Positions 8,141-16,499 of a stretch of DNA of 64,000 nt are shown in pieces. The stretch covers positions 27,768 through 91,767 of the forward strand of contig JALNXH010000016.1 in assembly GCA_023230455.1 (NCBI GenBank), given 5' to 3'. The position numbers and the translations under genes were made by a program. The stretch comes from Rhodocyclaceae bacterium (GTDB lineage: Bacteria > Pseudomonadota > Gammaproteobacteria > Burkholderiales > Rhodocyclaceae). The notes beneath the pieces were generated by a model. It was not told the origin of the DNA. It made no database searches and saw only the letters and a list, made by a program, of their open reading frames with translations. Every line of letters starts with the position of its first letter. The stretch's first letter is position 1.

Positions 8141-9382
8141 GGCTTGCTGGCCGCCGCTGCTGATGCGGTGGGCGTACACCAGCGCTTCCTGCTGCGCGGC
8201 CGTCACCGCTTCGAGCGACAACTGAAGCTCTTCGGCGACGACGGCGACGGCATCGAAGTCGGCCTTTTCCAGCGCCTCGCAAAGAACGATCAGACGCCCC
8301 AGCGGGCGATTGCGGTTGACCAGCGCTTCGCGCAGTTCGTCGGCCAGACTGAGCCGTGTCGCCACCTGCTCCATGGTCCAGCCCATCAGCACGTCGGCGA
8401 GCGAAAGCAGGCCGATCATGTAAGCCTCGTCCTGCAACAGGCTGTGGGTTTGATGGGTACGGAAGGTCAGCACATACTCCATGAACCGGGCGCGGCGCAA
8501 CGCCAGCTCCATCAGCGGTGAGCCGCCGGCGTTGCCGTCGAGGACGTAAAGCAGCACTTGCAGCCAGCGCGCCAGCTGCGCACGGCCGAGGATCACGAAA
8601 GCGTGCTTGAGCGAACGGATCGTCGTCGGCAGAGCGAAAGCGGAGGAATTCACCAGACGCAGCAGGTGCAGCGACAAGGCCGGATCGGTCTTGAAACTGT
8701 CCTCCAGCACGCGATCGTCGGCATCCGCAGTCAGCTTGGCGAGCAGATCGAGCACGGCCAGCTTGCGCGGATCGGCGCGCTCGCCGCGAATCTGCATGGT
8801 GTGCGCGAAATGGTAGCCCTGATAGAGATGGACGCCGCGGCGGCGCAGGACATCGAAATCCTCCGGCCGCTCGACGCCGTAAACGTAGATCTGCACGCCG
8901 TGGGCGAAGGCTTCGCGGAACACGGTTTCGCACTCTCCGGCGATCACCCGCCGGCATTCCAGCTTGACCACGTCGGCCAGTGCGGCAGCGGCGCCCAAGC
9001 TTGCCGCCGCACCGACATCGAGCACGATGCGGAAACCCAGCGCACGCAGTTCCTGACAGCGCACGCTCAGCCGCAGCGCCAGCGGCTGAGCGATTTCGAG
9101 AGCGAAACGATCGGACGGCAGCAGGTTCAGCAAGTCACTCTTGAGCAAGGACTCCGACGCGGCGACGAAGGCCCGACGCAAACGCAGCAGATCGTCGATC
9201 CCGGAATGGACAAAGGCGCTGAGAATCGCGTTGGCCGCGTCGGCGGCCTCGTTAGCGCGCGGTTCAGCGGGTACTCCGGCATCGCGATAGATCAGTTCCA
9301 CCGCCACCGACGCCTGGGTGGCGCTGAGGATGGGCTGATAGGCGAAAGCGTAATGGGCGGTATCGGTCACTTCAATCCTCAT
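8102..9382 (-). CDS. EAL/HDOD-domain signalling protein (YuxH-like)
   Basis: A 426-residue cytoplasmic protein with an N-terminal degenerate EAL domain (about residues 10-200) followed by an HDOD domain (about 205-395). The EAL signature is replaced by VELIYRD and other catalytic motifs are poorly kept, so c-di-GMP hydrolysis is doubtful; HDOD proteins usually act as regulatory scaffolds in signalling, motility or stress. The Gln/Ser/Glu-rich C-terminus is encoded opposite the 3' end of ubiB. ATG at 9382 lacks an obvious Shine-Dalgarno. It is divergent from the symporter gene across a 128-bp region. Confidence 0.87.
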   Translation of the reverse strand: MRIEVTDTAHYAFAYQPILSATQASVAVELIYRDAGVPAEPRANEAADAANAILSAFVHSGIDDLLRLRRAFVAASESLLKSDLLNLLPSDRFALEIAQPLALRLSVRCQELRALGFRIVLDVGAAASLGAAAALADVVKLECRRVIAGECETVFREAFAHGVQIYVYGVERPEDFDVLRRRGVHLYQGYHFAHTMQIRGERADPRKLAVLDLLAKLTADADDRVLEDSFKTDPALSLHLLRLVNSSAFALPTTIRSLKHAFVILGRAQLARWLQVLLYVLDGNAGGSPLMELALRRARFMEYVLTFRTHQTHSLLQDEAYMIGLLSLADVLMGWTMEQVATRLSLADELREALVNRNRPLGRLIVLCEALEKADFDAVAVVAEELQLSLEAVTAAQQEALVYAHRISSGGQQASSEQKDAEQGGE

Positions 9383-9443
9383 CGAAACGGGAGGTCTGGC
9401 TCTGCGACCGGACGGCGCAGGATCTCCAACGAAAACGCTTGGC

Positions 9444-9449
9444 TATAAT
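9444..9449 (+). promoter_or_regulatory. Consensus -10 TATAAT for the symporter gene
   Basis: A perfect TATAAT sits 62 nt upstream of the symporter ATG in the divergent intergenic region. No good -35 hexamer is seen 16-18 nt upstream, so activator help is possible. Confidence 0.5.
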
Positions 9450-9510
9450 GCCCGAACTCCCGCCGCGTTGCACATCATCGGCGCGCTTTTCAACTGTGCA
9501 GGAATTCCCG

Positions 9511-11010
9511 ATGCTGCTCTGGTTCGTCATCATCTACTGGGTGATCTCGGTGGCCATCGGCCTTTACGCCGCCACCCGGGTGCACAACACCAAGGACTTC
9601 GCCGTCGCCGGCCGCCATCTGCCGTTCTATATGGTCACCGCGACGGTGTTCGCCACCTGGTTCGGTTCGGAAACCGTACTCGGCATTCCCGCGACCTTCC
9701 TCAAGGAAGGCATGCACGGCGTCGTCGCCGACCCCTTCGGCTCATCTCTGTGCCTGATCCTGGTCGGCCTGTTCTTCGCCGCGCCGCTTTACCGGATGAA
9801 CCTGCTGACCATCGGCGACTTCTACCGCAAGCGCTACGGCCGCAGCGTCGAAGCCCTCACCACCATCGCCATCGTCGTTTCCTATCTGGGCTGGGTCGGC
9901 GCCCAGATCACCGCCCTCGGCCTGGTCTTCAACGTCGTCTCGGGCGGCGAAATCAGCAAGGTCACCGGGATGTGGATCGGCTCGTCCACCATCCTCATCT
10001 ACACCCTGTTCGGCGGCATGTGGGCGGTGGCGATCACCGACTTCCTACAGATGATCATCATCGTCATCGGCATGCTGTGGATCGGCGGCGAGGTTTCCGG
10101 CATGGTCGGCGGCGTCGGCGTGGTGGTCGATCACGCCATGCAGAGCGGCAAGTTCAGCTTCTGGCCGGAGGCCGACGCCAAGGCGATCATCGGCTTCATC
10201 GCCGCCTGGAGCACCATGATGCTCGGCTCGATTCCGCAGCAGGACGTGTTCCAGCGGGTCCAGTCGTCAAAGAGCGAGAAGATCGCGGTGTGGGGCTCGG
10301 TACTCGGCGGCAGCCTGTATTTCGTGTTCGCCTTCGTGCCCATGTTCCTGGCCTATTCGGCGACGCTGATCGCCCCCGAAATGGTCGCCGAACTGATCGA
10401 CAGCGATTCGCAGATGATCCTGCCGCGCCTGGTGATGGAGAAGGCGCCGCTGTTCGCCCAAGTGATGTTCTTCGGCGCCTTGCTCTCGGCGATCAAGAGT
10501 TGCGCCTCGGCGACGCTGCTGGCTCCCTCGGTCACCTTCACCGAAAACCTGCTCAAACCCATGATGGGGCCGATGAGCGATCACAAGCTGCTGCGCACCA
10601 TGCGCATCGTCACCCTGGTCTTCACGCTGCTGGTCACGCTGTATGCGATCAACTCAAAGGCCAGCATCTTCAAGATGGTGGAAAACGCCTACCAGATCAC
10701 CCTGGTCATGGCCTTCATCCCCCTCGCCTGCGGCGTCTATTGGCGGCGCGCCACGCATCAGGGCGCGCTGGTCTCGATCTTCTGCGGCCTCTTCACGTGG
10801 CTTTCGATCCTCCTCGTCGGCCCCGAGGATCCGTTCGTCCCGGCCCAGTTCGCCGGCCTGATCGCCGCCGCCGTCGGCATGCTGTTGGGTTCGCTGCTGC
10901 CGCAGGCGATCCATCACGACCCCCACATTCACGACGCCCTGCGTCATGGCCACCACGCGGCGGCGCAGACCCACCACGTGGCGGAAACGGCACATCACCA
11001 CGCCCAGTAA
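9511..11010 (+). CDS. Sodium:solute symporter (SSS family) with His-rich C-terminal tail
   Basis: Inner-membrane Na+-coupled importer of the SSS family (TC 2.A.21). ATG at 9511 is chosen because AGGAA lies 8 nt upstream and the first membrane helix starts at once (MLLWFVIIYW); longer in-frame starts add a non-conserved stretch. About 13 hydrophobic segments are seen over 499 residues, with the GSIPQQDVFQR loop and SSS-like GRHLPFYM and RYGRSVEA segments. The substrate cannot be assigned. The last ~33 residues contain 12 histidines, an unusual tail suggestive of metal binding. A GC-rich terminator follows the stop. Confidence 0.87.
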   Translation: MLLWFVIIYWVISVAIGLYAATRVHNTKDFAVAGRHLPFYMVTATVFATWFGSETVLGIPATFLKEGMHGVVADPFGSSLCLILVGLFFAAPLYRMNLLTIGDFYRKRYGRSVEALTTIAIVVSYLGWVGAQITALGLVFNVVSGGEISKVTGMWIGSSTILIYTLFGGMWAVAITDFLQMIIIVIGMLWIGGEVSGMVGGVGVVVDHAMQSGKFSFWPEADAKAIIGFIAAWSTMMLGSIPQQDVFQRVQSSKSEKIAVWGSVLGGSLYFVFAFVPMFLAYSATLIAPEMVAELIDSDSQMILPRLVMEKAPLFAQVMFFGALLSAIKSCASATLLAPSVTFTENLLKPMMGPMSDHKLLRTMRIVTLVFTLLVTLYAINSKASIFKMVENAYQITLVMAFIPLACGVYWRRATHQGALVSIFCGLFTWLSILLVGPEDPFVPAQFAGLIAAAVGMLLGSLLPQAIHHDPHIHDALRHGHHAAAQTHHVAETAHHHAQ

Positions 11011-11015
11011 ACCCA

Positions 11016-11044
11016 GCCCCGGCGGCGGCAAGCGCCGCCGGGGC
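11016..11044 (+). terminator. Hairpin terminator after the symporter gene
   Basis: A perfect 12-bp inverted repeat (11016-11027 and 11033-11044, loop GCAAG) starts 6 nt after the stop codon. The following GTTTAG is a poor U-tract, so termination may be partial or act mainly as 3'-end protection. Confidence 0.65.
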
Positions 11045-11097
11045 GTTTAGTGTAGTGTCCGCGTGTTGCAGACAGACTCACTACAGGAAACTCCGCG

Positions 11098-12387
11098 ATG
11101 ACATCCCATCAGCCCGTCGCGCAACTCGGCGTCGGAAAACTGCCGGTCCGATATCCGCTGCTCGCGCTGTGTTTTTTTGCCTGCCTGATTTGCTACCTGG
11201 ACCGGATCAGCATTTCCGTTGCGGTGATCGCGATGCAGGAGCAATTCGGCTGGTCGGAGACCACCAAGGGCCTGGTGCTTTCTTCGTTTTTCATCGGCTA
11301 CATGCTGTGCCAGGTGCCAAGCGGTTGGCTGGCCAACCGCTTGGGCGGGAAGATCATGCTGTCGGTCGCCGTTATCTGGTGGTCGGCATTCACCTTCCTG
11401 ACGCCGCTAGCGGCAGCGATTTCATTGCCCGTGCTGCTGGCGACGCGCGTCCTGATGGGCGTTGGCGAAGCCGGCATGTTCCCCTCTGTTTTCAATCTGT
11501 TCAGCCGCTGGACTCCCTTGCACCAGCGCTCCCGCTTCGTCGCCCTGGTGCTCAGCGGCGCACCGGTAGGCAACGTCATCGGGCTCGCCGTCAGCGGCTG
11601 GCTGGCGACCCAGTTTGGCTGGCAGGCGATTTTTTACGTCTTCGGCCTGCTGGGCGTGCTCTGGGCCATTGCATGGATTCCTTCGAGTTACAACGATCCG
11701 CGGCAGCACCCGCGCATCAGCCGGGAAGAGCTGGAATTGCTCGATCGCGACCGTCCGAGCGACGCGACGCCGGGAGCGGTGCCATGGCGCCGGTTGCTAA
11801 CCCAACCAGCGGTGTGGGCGCTGATGGTGAACGGCTTTTGCAGCGCGTGGACGCTGTATGTCCTCCTCGCGTGGCTGCCGAGTTACTTCAACAAAATCTA
11901 CGGCATGAACATGCTGAAGGCCGGGTTTTATTCCGCCGCCCCCTGGATCACCCTGTTCATTTTGGTCAATGCCGGGGGGTGGATCGCGGACGCGATGACC
12001 CGGCGGCACATCAGCACCACCTCGGTGCGCAAGACCATGCAGGCAAGCGGACTGATCGGGTCCGCCCTGTTCCTCATGGTCGCGCGCCAGATGACGACAC
12101 CCGAGACAGCGCTGGCGGCGATCTGCCTTGCACTCGGCTTCGTCGGCCTAACCTGGTCCGGCTACGGCATCAACAGCCTCGACATCGCCCCGCGCTACGC
12201 CGACGTGCTCTCCGGCATGACATTCACCGCCGCCAACATCCCCGGCATCATCGCTGTGATGGTTACCGGCTGGATGCTCGACTTGACCGGCAGCTATGAC
12301 GCACCCTTCCTCCTTGGCGCCTCGATCAGCGTCTTTGGCGCCATCGTTTACCTGATCTGGGGGTCGGGCGAGCCGCTGGTCGACTAA
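11098..12387 (+). CDS. MFS transporter, anion:cation symporter-like
   Basis: A 429-residue major facilitator superfamily protein with 12 predicted membrane helices and a central cytoplasmic loop around residues 195-225. The N-terminal helix motif YLDRISISVAV, the DRxGG-like loop variant NRLGGK between helices 2 and 3, and the RVLMGVGEAGMFPSV segment resemble the ACS family (organic anion and sugar-acid transporters). The substrate is not deducible. AGGAAA lies about 8 nt before the ATG. It is transcribed in the same direction as the symporter but separated from it by a terminator, so it is probably an independent unit. Confidence 0.85.
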   Translation: MTSHQPVAQLGVGKLPVRYPLLALCFFACLICYLDRISISVAVIAMQEQFGWSETTKGLVLSSFFIGYMLCQVPSGWLANRLGGKIMLSVAVIWWSAFTFLTPLAAAISLPVLLATRVLMGVGEAGMFPSVFNLFSRWTPLHQRSRFVALVLSGAPVGNVIGLAVSGWLATQFGWQAIFYVFGLLGVLWAIAWIPSSYNDPRQHPRISREELELLDRDRPSDATPGAVPWRRLLTQPAVWALMVNGFCSAWTLYVLLAWLPSYFNKIYGMNMLKAGFYSAAPWITLFILVNAGGWIADAMTRRHISTTSVRKTMQASGLIGSALFLMVARQMTTPETALAAICLALGFVGLTWSGYGINSLDIAPRYADVLSGMTFTAANIPGIIAVMVTGWMLDLTGSYDAPFLLGASISVFGAIVYLIWGSGEPLVD

Positions 12388-12476
12388 ACGGCGGGGTGAC
12401 ATCGTCCGCCGCCCGGCCATGCCGGCGGCACCCGTATTTTCAAGCACTTGGGTCCAAACCCGGCCGGTCAGTGGCC

Positions 12477-12518
12477 TTGATTTGGCTCAATACGTGTCAG
12501 ACGACGCCTCTCTATACT
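12477..12518 (+). promoter_or_regulatory. Class-II FNR/CRP-family promoter of ubiUVT
   Basis: TTGAT-TTGG-CTCAA (12477-12490) matches the FNR/ANR consensus TTGAT-N4-ATCAA at 9 of 10 positions. A -10-like TATACT lies at 12513-12518. A transcription start about 7 nt after the -10 would put the box centre at -41.5, the usual class-II activator position. No separate -35 is needed in that layout. The ubiU ATG is at 12551. Confidence 0.72.
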
Positions 12519-12550
12519 GCAATACTTCAGCGAAAATCCCCAACGCCCCC

Positions 12551-13555
12551 ATGCAAGCCCTCGAACTCGTCTGCCCCGCCGGCGGACTGCCGGCCCTCAA
12601 GACGGCCGTCGACAACGGCGCCGACTGTGTCTACACAGGGTTCCGCGACGAAACCAATGCGCGCAACTTCAATGGTCTCAACTTCGACCCGGCCGCCCTC
12701 GCCCAAGGCGTCGCCTACGCCCATCGCAACGGCGCAAAAGTACTGGTCGCGCTCAACACCTACCCCCAGGTACGCAACTGGGACAAAGCCACCGCCGCGG
12801 TCGACCGCGCCGCCGGGTGCGGCGTCGATGCGGTGATCCTGGCCGATCCGGGGTTGATGGAATATGCGGCCAAGCGTCATCCGGCGCTCGCGCTGCATCT
12901 CTCCGTCCAGGGCTCGGCGACCAACTACGAGGCGATCAATTTCTACCGCGAGCGCTTCGGCATCCGCCGCGCCGTACTGCCGCGCGTGCTCTCGCTGGCC
13001 CAAGTGGAGCAGTTGATTGCACACACCGATGTCGACATTGAAGTCTTCGGCTTCGGCGGCCTGTGCGTGATGGTGGAGGGCCGCTGCACGCTGTCCGCCT
13101 ACGCCACTGGCGTCTCCCCCAACTGCAACGGTGCCTGCTCGCCGGCCAGCGCGGTACGCTGGGAACAAACCGCCGCCGGCATGGAAACACGCCTCAACGG
13201 CCTGCTCATCGACCGTTTCGGCAACGACGAGCGCGCCGGCTACCCGACGCTGTGCAAGGGCCGCTTCGAAGTGGACGACGAGGTGTATTACGCCATCGAG
13301 GAGCCGACCAGCCTCAACACCCTCGAAATGCTGCCGGAGCTGCTGCGCATCGGCGTGCGTGCGGTGAAGATCGAAGGCCGCCAGCGCAGCCCGGCCTATG
13401 TCGCCCAAGTGACCAAGGTCTGGCGCGCCGCGATCGATGCCGCCCGCAAGAATCCGGCCGGCTTCGCACCACTGCCGAGCTGGATGGCCGACCTGAACAA
13501 GGTCTCCGAAGGCAGCAGCCACACCCTGGGCGCCTACCACCGCCCGTGGAAGTGA
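12551..13555 (+). CDS. ubiU: O2-independent ubiquinone hydroxylation protein UbiU (peptidase U32 family)
   Basis: UbiU forms a complex with UbiV that hydroxylates ubiquinone precursors without oxygen. ATG at 12551 gives 334 aa (E. coli UbiU 331 aa) starting MQALELVCPAGGLPALK. The U32 signature is present, and four cysteines C172, C179, C196 and C235 have the same spacing as the four 4Fe-4S ligands known for E. coli UbiU, offset by three residues. The second lies in VEGRCTLSAY and the third in NCNGAC. First gene of ubiUVT, behind an FNR-type promoter; ubiV starts 5 nt after the stop. Confidence 0.95.
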   Translation: MQALELVCPAGGLPALKTAVDNGADCVYTGFRDETNARNFNGLNFDPAALAQGVAYAHRNGAKVLVALNTYPQVRNWDKATAAVDRAAGCGVDAVILADPGLMEYAAKRHPALALHLSVQGSATNYEAINFYRERFGIRRAVLPRVLSLAQVEQLIAHTDVDIEVFGFGGLCVMVEGRCTLSAYATGVSPNCNGACSPASAVRWEQTAAGMETRLNGLLIDRFGNDERAGYPTLCKGRFEVDDEVYYAIEEPTSLNTLEMLPELLRIGVRAVKIEGRQRSPAYVAQVTKVWRAAIDAARKNPAGFAPLPSWMADLNKVSEGSSHTLGAYHRPWK

Positions 13556-13560
13556 AACCT

Positions 13561-14457
13561 ATGCAACTCGCCCTCGGTCCCCTGCTCTACTACTGGCCCA
13601 AACAACGGGTCGAAGAGTTCTATGCCGCCGTCGCCAGTGCGCCGGTGGATATCGTCTACCTCGGCGAAGCGGTCTGCTCGCGCCGCCACGAGTTGCGCCT
13701 CGACGACTGGCTGGCGGTGGCCGGCCGGCTGGCCGACGCCGGCAAGGAGGTGGTGCTGTCCACGCTGACCCTGATCGAATCGGAGTCCGACCTCAAGGCG
13801 CTGCGCCGGCTGATCGACGCCGCCGACGGCTGTTTCGGCGTCGAGGCCAACGAAATGGGGGCGGTGCGCCTGCTCGCCGAACGTGGACGGGCATTCTGCG
13901 CCGGCCCCGGTCTGAATATTTTCAACAGCGCGACACTGAGGATCGTCGCCGACAGCGGTGCCACGCGCTGGGTGATGCCGGCCGAACTCGGCCGCGACGC
14001 GCTGCGGGCCCTACAGGCGCAATGCCCGCCCGGCCTCGCCAGCGAAGTGTTCGTGCATGGCCGCTTGCCGCTGGCCCACTCCGCGCGCTGCTTCACCGCG
14101 CGGCGCTTCAACCTGCAAAAGGACGCCTGCGAATTCCGCTGCCTCGACTACCCGCAGGGCCTCGCGCTGCACACCCGCGAAGGCATTCCCTTCCTCGTCC
14201 TTAACGGCGTCCAGACCTTGTCGGCGAAGACCTATAATCTGTTGCCGGAAGTTCCCCAGTTGCAGGCCGCCGGCGTCGATGTGCTGCGCATCAGCCCCGA
14301 AGCCGACAACCTGGAGACGCTCGCCGCGCTGCGCGCCGCCTGCGCCGGACATCCGCCCGCCCGGAGCGCGCTGGGGCCGTCAGAATGCAACGGCTTCTGG
14401 TTCGGCCAACCCGGACTGGACCTGGTCACCGAAGGAGCCGCCTGTGAAACTGCCTGA
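13561..14457 (+). CDS. ubiV: O2-independent ubiquinone hydroxylation protein UbiV (peptidase U32 family)
   Basis: Partner of UbiU in anaerobic ubiquinone synthesis. ATG at 13561 gives 298 aa (E. coli UbiV 292 aa), beginning MQLALGPLLYYWPKQ. Cysteines C39 (GEAVCSRR), C177 (HSARCF), C190 and C194 (DACEFRCLDYPQG) reproduce the 4Fe-4S ligand pattern of E. coli UbiV. The central VEANEMGAVRLL and C-terminal RISPEADNLE segments are typical of the family. It overlaps the ubiT start by 14 nt, indicating tight coupling. Confidence 0.95.
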   Translation: MQLALGPLLYYWPKQRVEEFYAAVASAPVDIVYLGEAVCSRRHELRLDDWLAVAGRLADAGKEVVLSTLTLIESESDLKALRRLIDAADGCFGVEANEMGAVRLLAERGRAFCAGPGLNIFNSATLRIVADSGATRWVMPAELGRDALRALQAQCPPGLASEVFVHGRLPLAHSARCFTARRFNLQKDACEFRCLDYPQGLALHTREGIPFLVLNGVQTLSAKTYNLLPEVPQLQAAGVDVLRISPEADNLETLAALRAACAGHPPARSALGPSECNGFWFGQPGLDLVTEGAACETA

Positions 14458-14899
14458 ATTCGAACTGCCCGCCCTGATCGCCCGCGTCGGCGCCCGCCTG
14501 CCGCAATTGCCGCCAACCCTGGCACTGGTCTCTGCACTCAACCTCGGCCTCGGCCGCATCGTCAGCCGCGAAACACTGGAACCGCTGGCCGGACGGGCCT
14601 TCGCTATCCGCGTGCTGGATGCTGGGCTGACGCTGCGCTTCAAGTACGACGGCCGCCGCTTCCAGCCGCTGTTCGGCACCGCGGCGGTGGCATTGACCGT
14701 CTCCGCCCGGCTGCGCGATTTCATCGCCCTGCTGACCCGCGAGGAAGACCCCGACGCGCTGTTCTTCAACCGCCGGCTATTGATGGAAGGCGACACCGAG
14801 CTCGGCCTGCTGGTGAAGAACACCGTCGACGGCATCGACTTCTCGCAGCTCGTCCCCGAGCGTCTGAAGAGTCCGCTACGGCCGTTACGCCAGGCCTGA
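14444..14899 (+). CDS. ubiT: SCP2-domain ubiquinone accessory protein UbiT
   Basis: A small SCP2/sterol-carrier-type lipid-binding protein thought to handle ubiquinone intermediates in the anaerobic pathway. GTG at 14444 is chosen because GGAG lies 7 nt upstream inside the ubiV 3' end. It gives 151 aa, slightly shorter than E. coli UbiT (174 aa), beginning VKLPEFELP. The SCP2 fold is suggested by LAGRAFAIRVLDAGLTLRF and the C-terminal ALFFNRRLLMEGDTELGLL segment, which is strongly conserved in YhbT-like proteins. Its place after ubiUV supports the assignment more than the sequence alone. Confidence 0.9.
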   Translation: MKLPEFELPALIARVGARLPQLPPTLALVSALNLGLGRIVSRETLEPLAGRAFAIRVLDAGLTLRFKYDGRRFQPLFGTAAVALTVSARLRDFIALLTREEDPDALFFNRRLLMEGDTELGLLVKNTVDGIDFSQLVPERLKSPLRPLRQA

Positions 14900-14912
14900 C
14901 GCAAGCGCCGTC

Positions 14913-16004
14913 ATGGGCGTCCACGCCCCGCGCCCGCGGCTGCCGCTGTATCTCGCCGCGGCCTATACGCTGCTGGCGCTGTATGCCAGCCTCCACCCGT
15001 TCTCCGGCTGGCGCGATTCCGGCGCGCCGCCGCTGGATTACCTGACGGCAGCTTGGCCGCGTTACTTCACAACCTTCGACCTGGTCGTCAACGCGATCGC
15101 TTACGTGCCGCTCGGCTTCCTCTGGGTACCGGCGCTGCAACGCGGACGCACGGCGCGACTACAGGCGCTGCTGGCGACGCTAATCTGCATCGTCCTCAGC
15201 TTCACCATGGAAACGGTACAGAATTACCTGCCCAGCCGCGTCCCCTCCAATCTCGACCTCGGCAGCAACAGCCTCGGCGGCTTGGTCGGCGCGCTGCTCG
15301 GCGCACGCTGGGGACGCACACTGCTCTCCGGCGGCCGACTGCACAGCCTGCGAGTGCAGCACATCGTCGCCGGTGGCAGCGGCGAAGCCGGACTGATGCT
15401 GCTCGGGCTGTGGCTGCTGACCCAACTCAATCCGGAAACCCTGCTCTTCGGCAGCGGCGACCTGCGCCACCTGCTGGATATCGAGATCGCACTCGACTTC
15501 GATACCGAGCGTTTCAGCCGCATCGAAGCGGTCATCGCCGCGGCAAAAATGCTGGCGCTGGGGCTATTCGCTTCCTGCCTGCTGCGTCCGACGCCGCGCG
15601 CCCGGGGCCGCAAGCTCTGGATGATCGGCGGACTGCTGTTCGCCGCACTCGCGATCCGCAGCTTCGCCGCTGCGCTGCTGGTGGCTCCGGAAAAGTCGTT
15701 GCACTGGCTCACGCCGGGCAACGGCAGCGGCCTGGCGATCGGCATCGTGCTGCTGGCGATCACGTTGCGCCTGCCATCGGCATGGCGCAGGGCACTGGCC
15801 GGCAGTGCCCTGCTGCTGGCCACCGTGCTGGTCAACCTGGCGCCGGAAAATCCTTATTTGAGCGAGGCCGCCTCCATCTGGCGGCACGGTCATTTTCTCA
15901 ATTTCAATGGACTGACGCGGCTGGTCTCGGTACTCTGGCCCTTCCTCGCCCTGCCCTGGCTGTTGATCCGCGAACGCGACCCATGGACCACATCGAAACA
16001 CTGA
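14913..16004 (+). CDS. VanZ-like multispanning membrane protein
   Basis: A 363-residue inner-membrane protein with about 9-10 hydrophobic segments. The N-terminal ~135 residues match the VanZ/teicoplanin-resistance family: NAIAYVPLGFLWVP, then the acidic ETVQNYLPSRVPSNLDLGSN motif and the glycine-rich LGGLVGALLGARWG helix. A second, less familiar membrane block follows. The biochemical role of VanZ proteins in Gram-negatives is unknown. It starts 13 nt after ubiT and overlaps the next gene by 22 nt, so it probably belongs to the ubiUVT transcript. Confidence 0.82.
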   Translation: MGVHAPRPRLPLYLAAAYTLLALYASLHPFSGWRDSGAPPLDYLTAAWPRYFTTFDLVVNAIAYVPLGFLWVPALQRGRTARLQALLATLICIVLSFTMETVQNYLPSRVPSNLDLGSNSLGGLVGALLGARWGRTLLSGGRLHSLRVQHIVAGGSGEAGLMLLGLWLLTQLNPETLLFGSGDLRHLLDIEIALDFDTERFSRIEAVIAAAKMLALGLFASCLLRPTPRARGRKLWMIGGLLFAALAIRSFAAALLVAPEKSLHWLTPGNGSGLAIGIVLLAITLRLPSAWRRALAGSALLLATVLVNLAPENPYLSEAASIWRHGHFLNFNGLTRLVSVLWPFLALPWLLIRERDPWTTSKH

Positions 16005-16327
16005 CCGGGCTGCGCGACGAACTGCGCGCCTTCTGCGCCGAGCGCGACTGGCACCGTTACCACACGCCGAAAAACCTGGCCATGGCGCTGATCGTCGAAG
16101 CCGCCGAGCTGGTCGAACATTTCCAGTGGGCCACGGCCGAGGAGAGCCTCGCCCTGGCGCCGGAGAAACTCGCCGACGTGCGCGACGAAGTCGCCGACAC
16201 CTTCATCTATCTGCTGGAGCTCGCCGACGTGCTGGGCATCGACCTGATCGCTGCCGCGCGCGACAAGATGGCCAAGAACGCCGTCAAATATCCGCCGCCG
16301 GCAGAATCAAGCCGAAACGTCGGTTAA
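15983..16327 (+). CDS. MazG-like nucleotide pyrophosphohydrolase
   Basis: A 114-residue all-alpha NTP pyrophosphatase of the MazG/dCTPase-like superfamily, which removes non-canonical or surplus dNTPs. The metal-binding ExxE...ExxD pattern is visible as EAAELVEHFQW and DEVADTFIYLLELAD, followed by a lysine-rich helix ending KNAVKYPP. ATG at 15983 lies within the VanZ-like gene (22-nt overlap), implying coupled translation. It closes the ubiUVT-VanZ cluster; an inverted repeat follows directly. Confidence 0.88.
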   Translation: MDHIETLTGLRDELRAFCAERDWHRYHTPKNLAMALIVEAAELVEHFQWATAEESLALAPEKLADVRDEVADTFIYLLELADVLGIDLIAAARDKMAKNAVKYPPPAESSRNVG

Positions 16328-16434
16328 ACCACGGGGGCACGGGGAAACCATAAACCGCAGCAAACGCATCTCCCTCGGTGAATGGATTGGCCCAACAGAC
16401 AGGGCGATCCCGTTTCCCCCTGCCCCCCGTGGTT
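16327..16434. repeat. 108-bp element with imperfect ~22-bp terminal inverted repeats
   Basis: Arms at 16327-16348 and 16412-16434 are reverse complements with one mismatch and one inserted base, both built on AACCACGGGGGCACGGGG-like sequence, and enclose 63 nt with no gene. On the plus strand the right arm is followed by ATCCGTTTTTT, so it may also terminate the upstream operon. It resembles a small palindromic intergenic repeat or MITE-like unit; no second copy was noticed in this window. Confidence 0.6.
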
Positions 16435-16499
16435 ATCCGTTTTTTCCACGCCCGCGAGTTTGCGATAATCCCTGACAACCTTTCACCGTTCCTGCCCCC

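Noticed and set aside
9468..12299. A 943-codon plus-strand frame spanning two transporter genes
   Set aside because: It is the +2 shadow of the symporter and MFS genes (Arg/Pro/His-rich translation) and crosses a terminator hairpin; both real genes have clear membrane topology.
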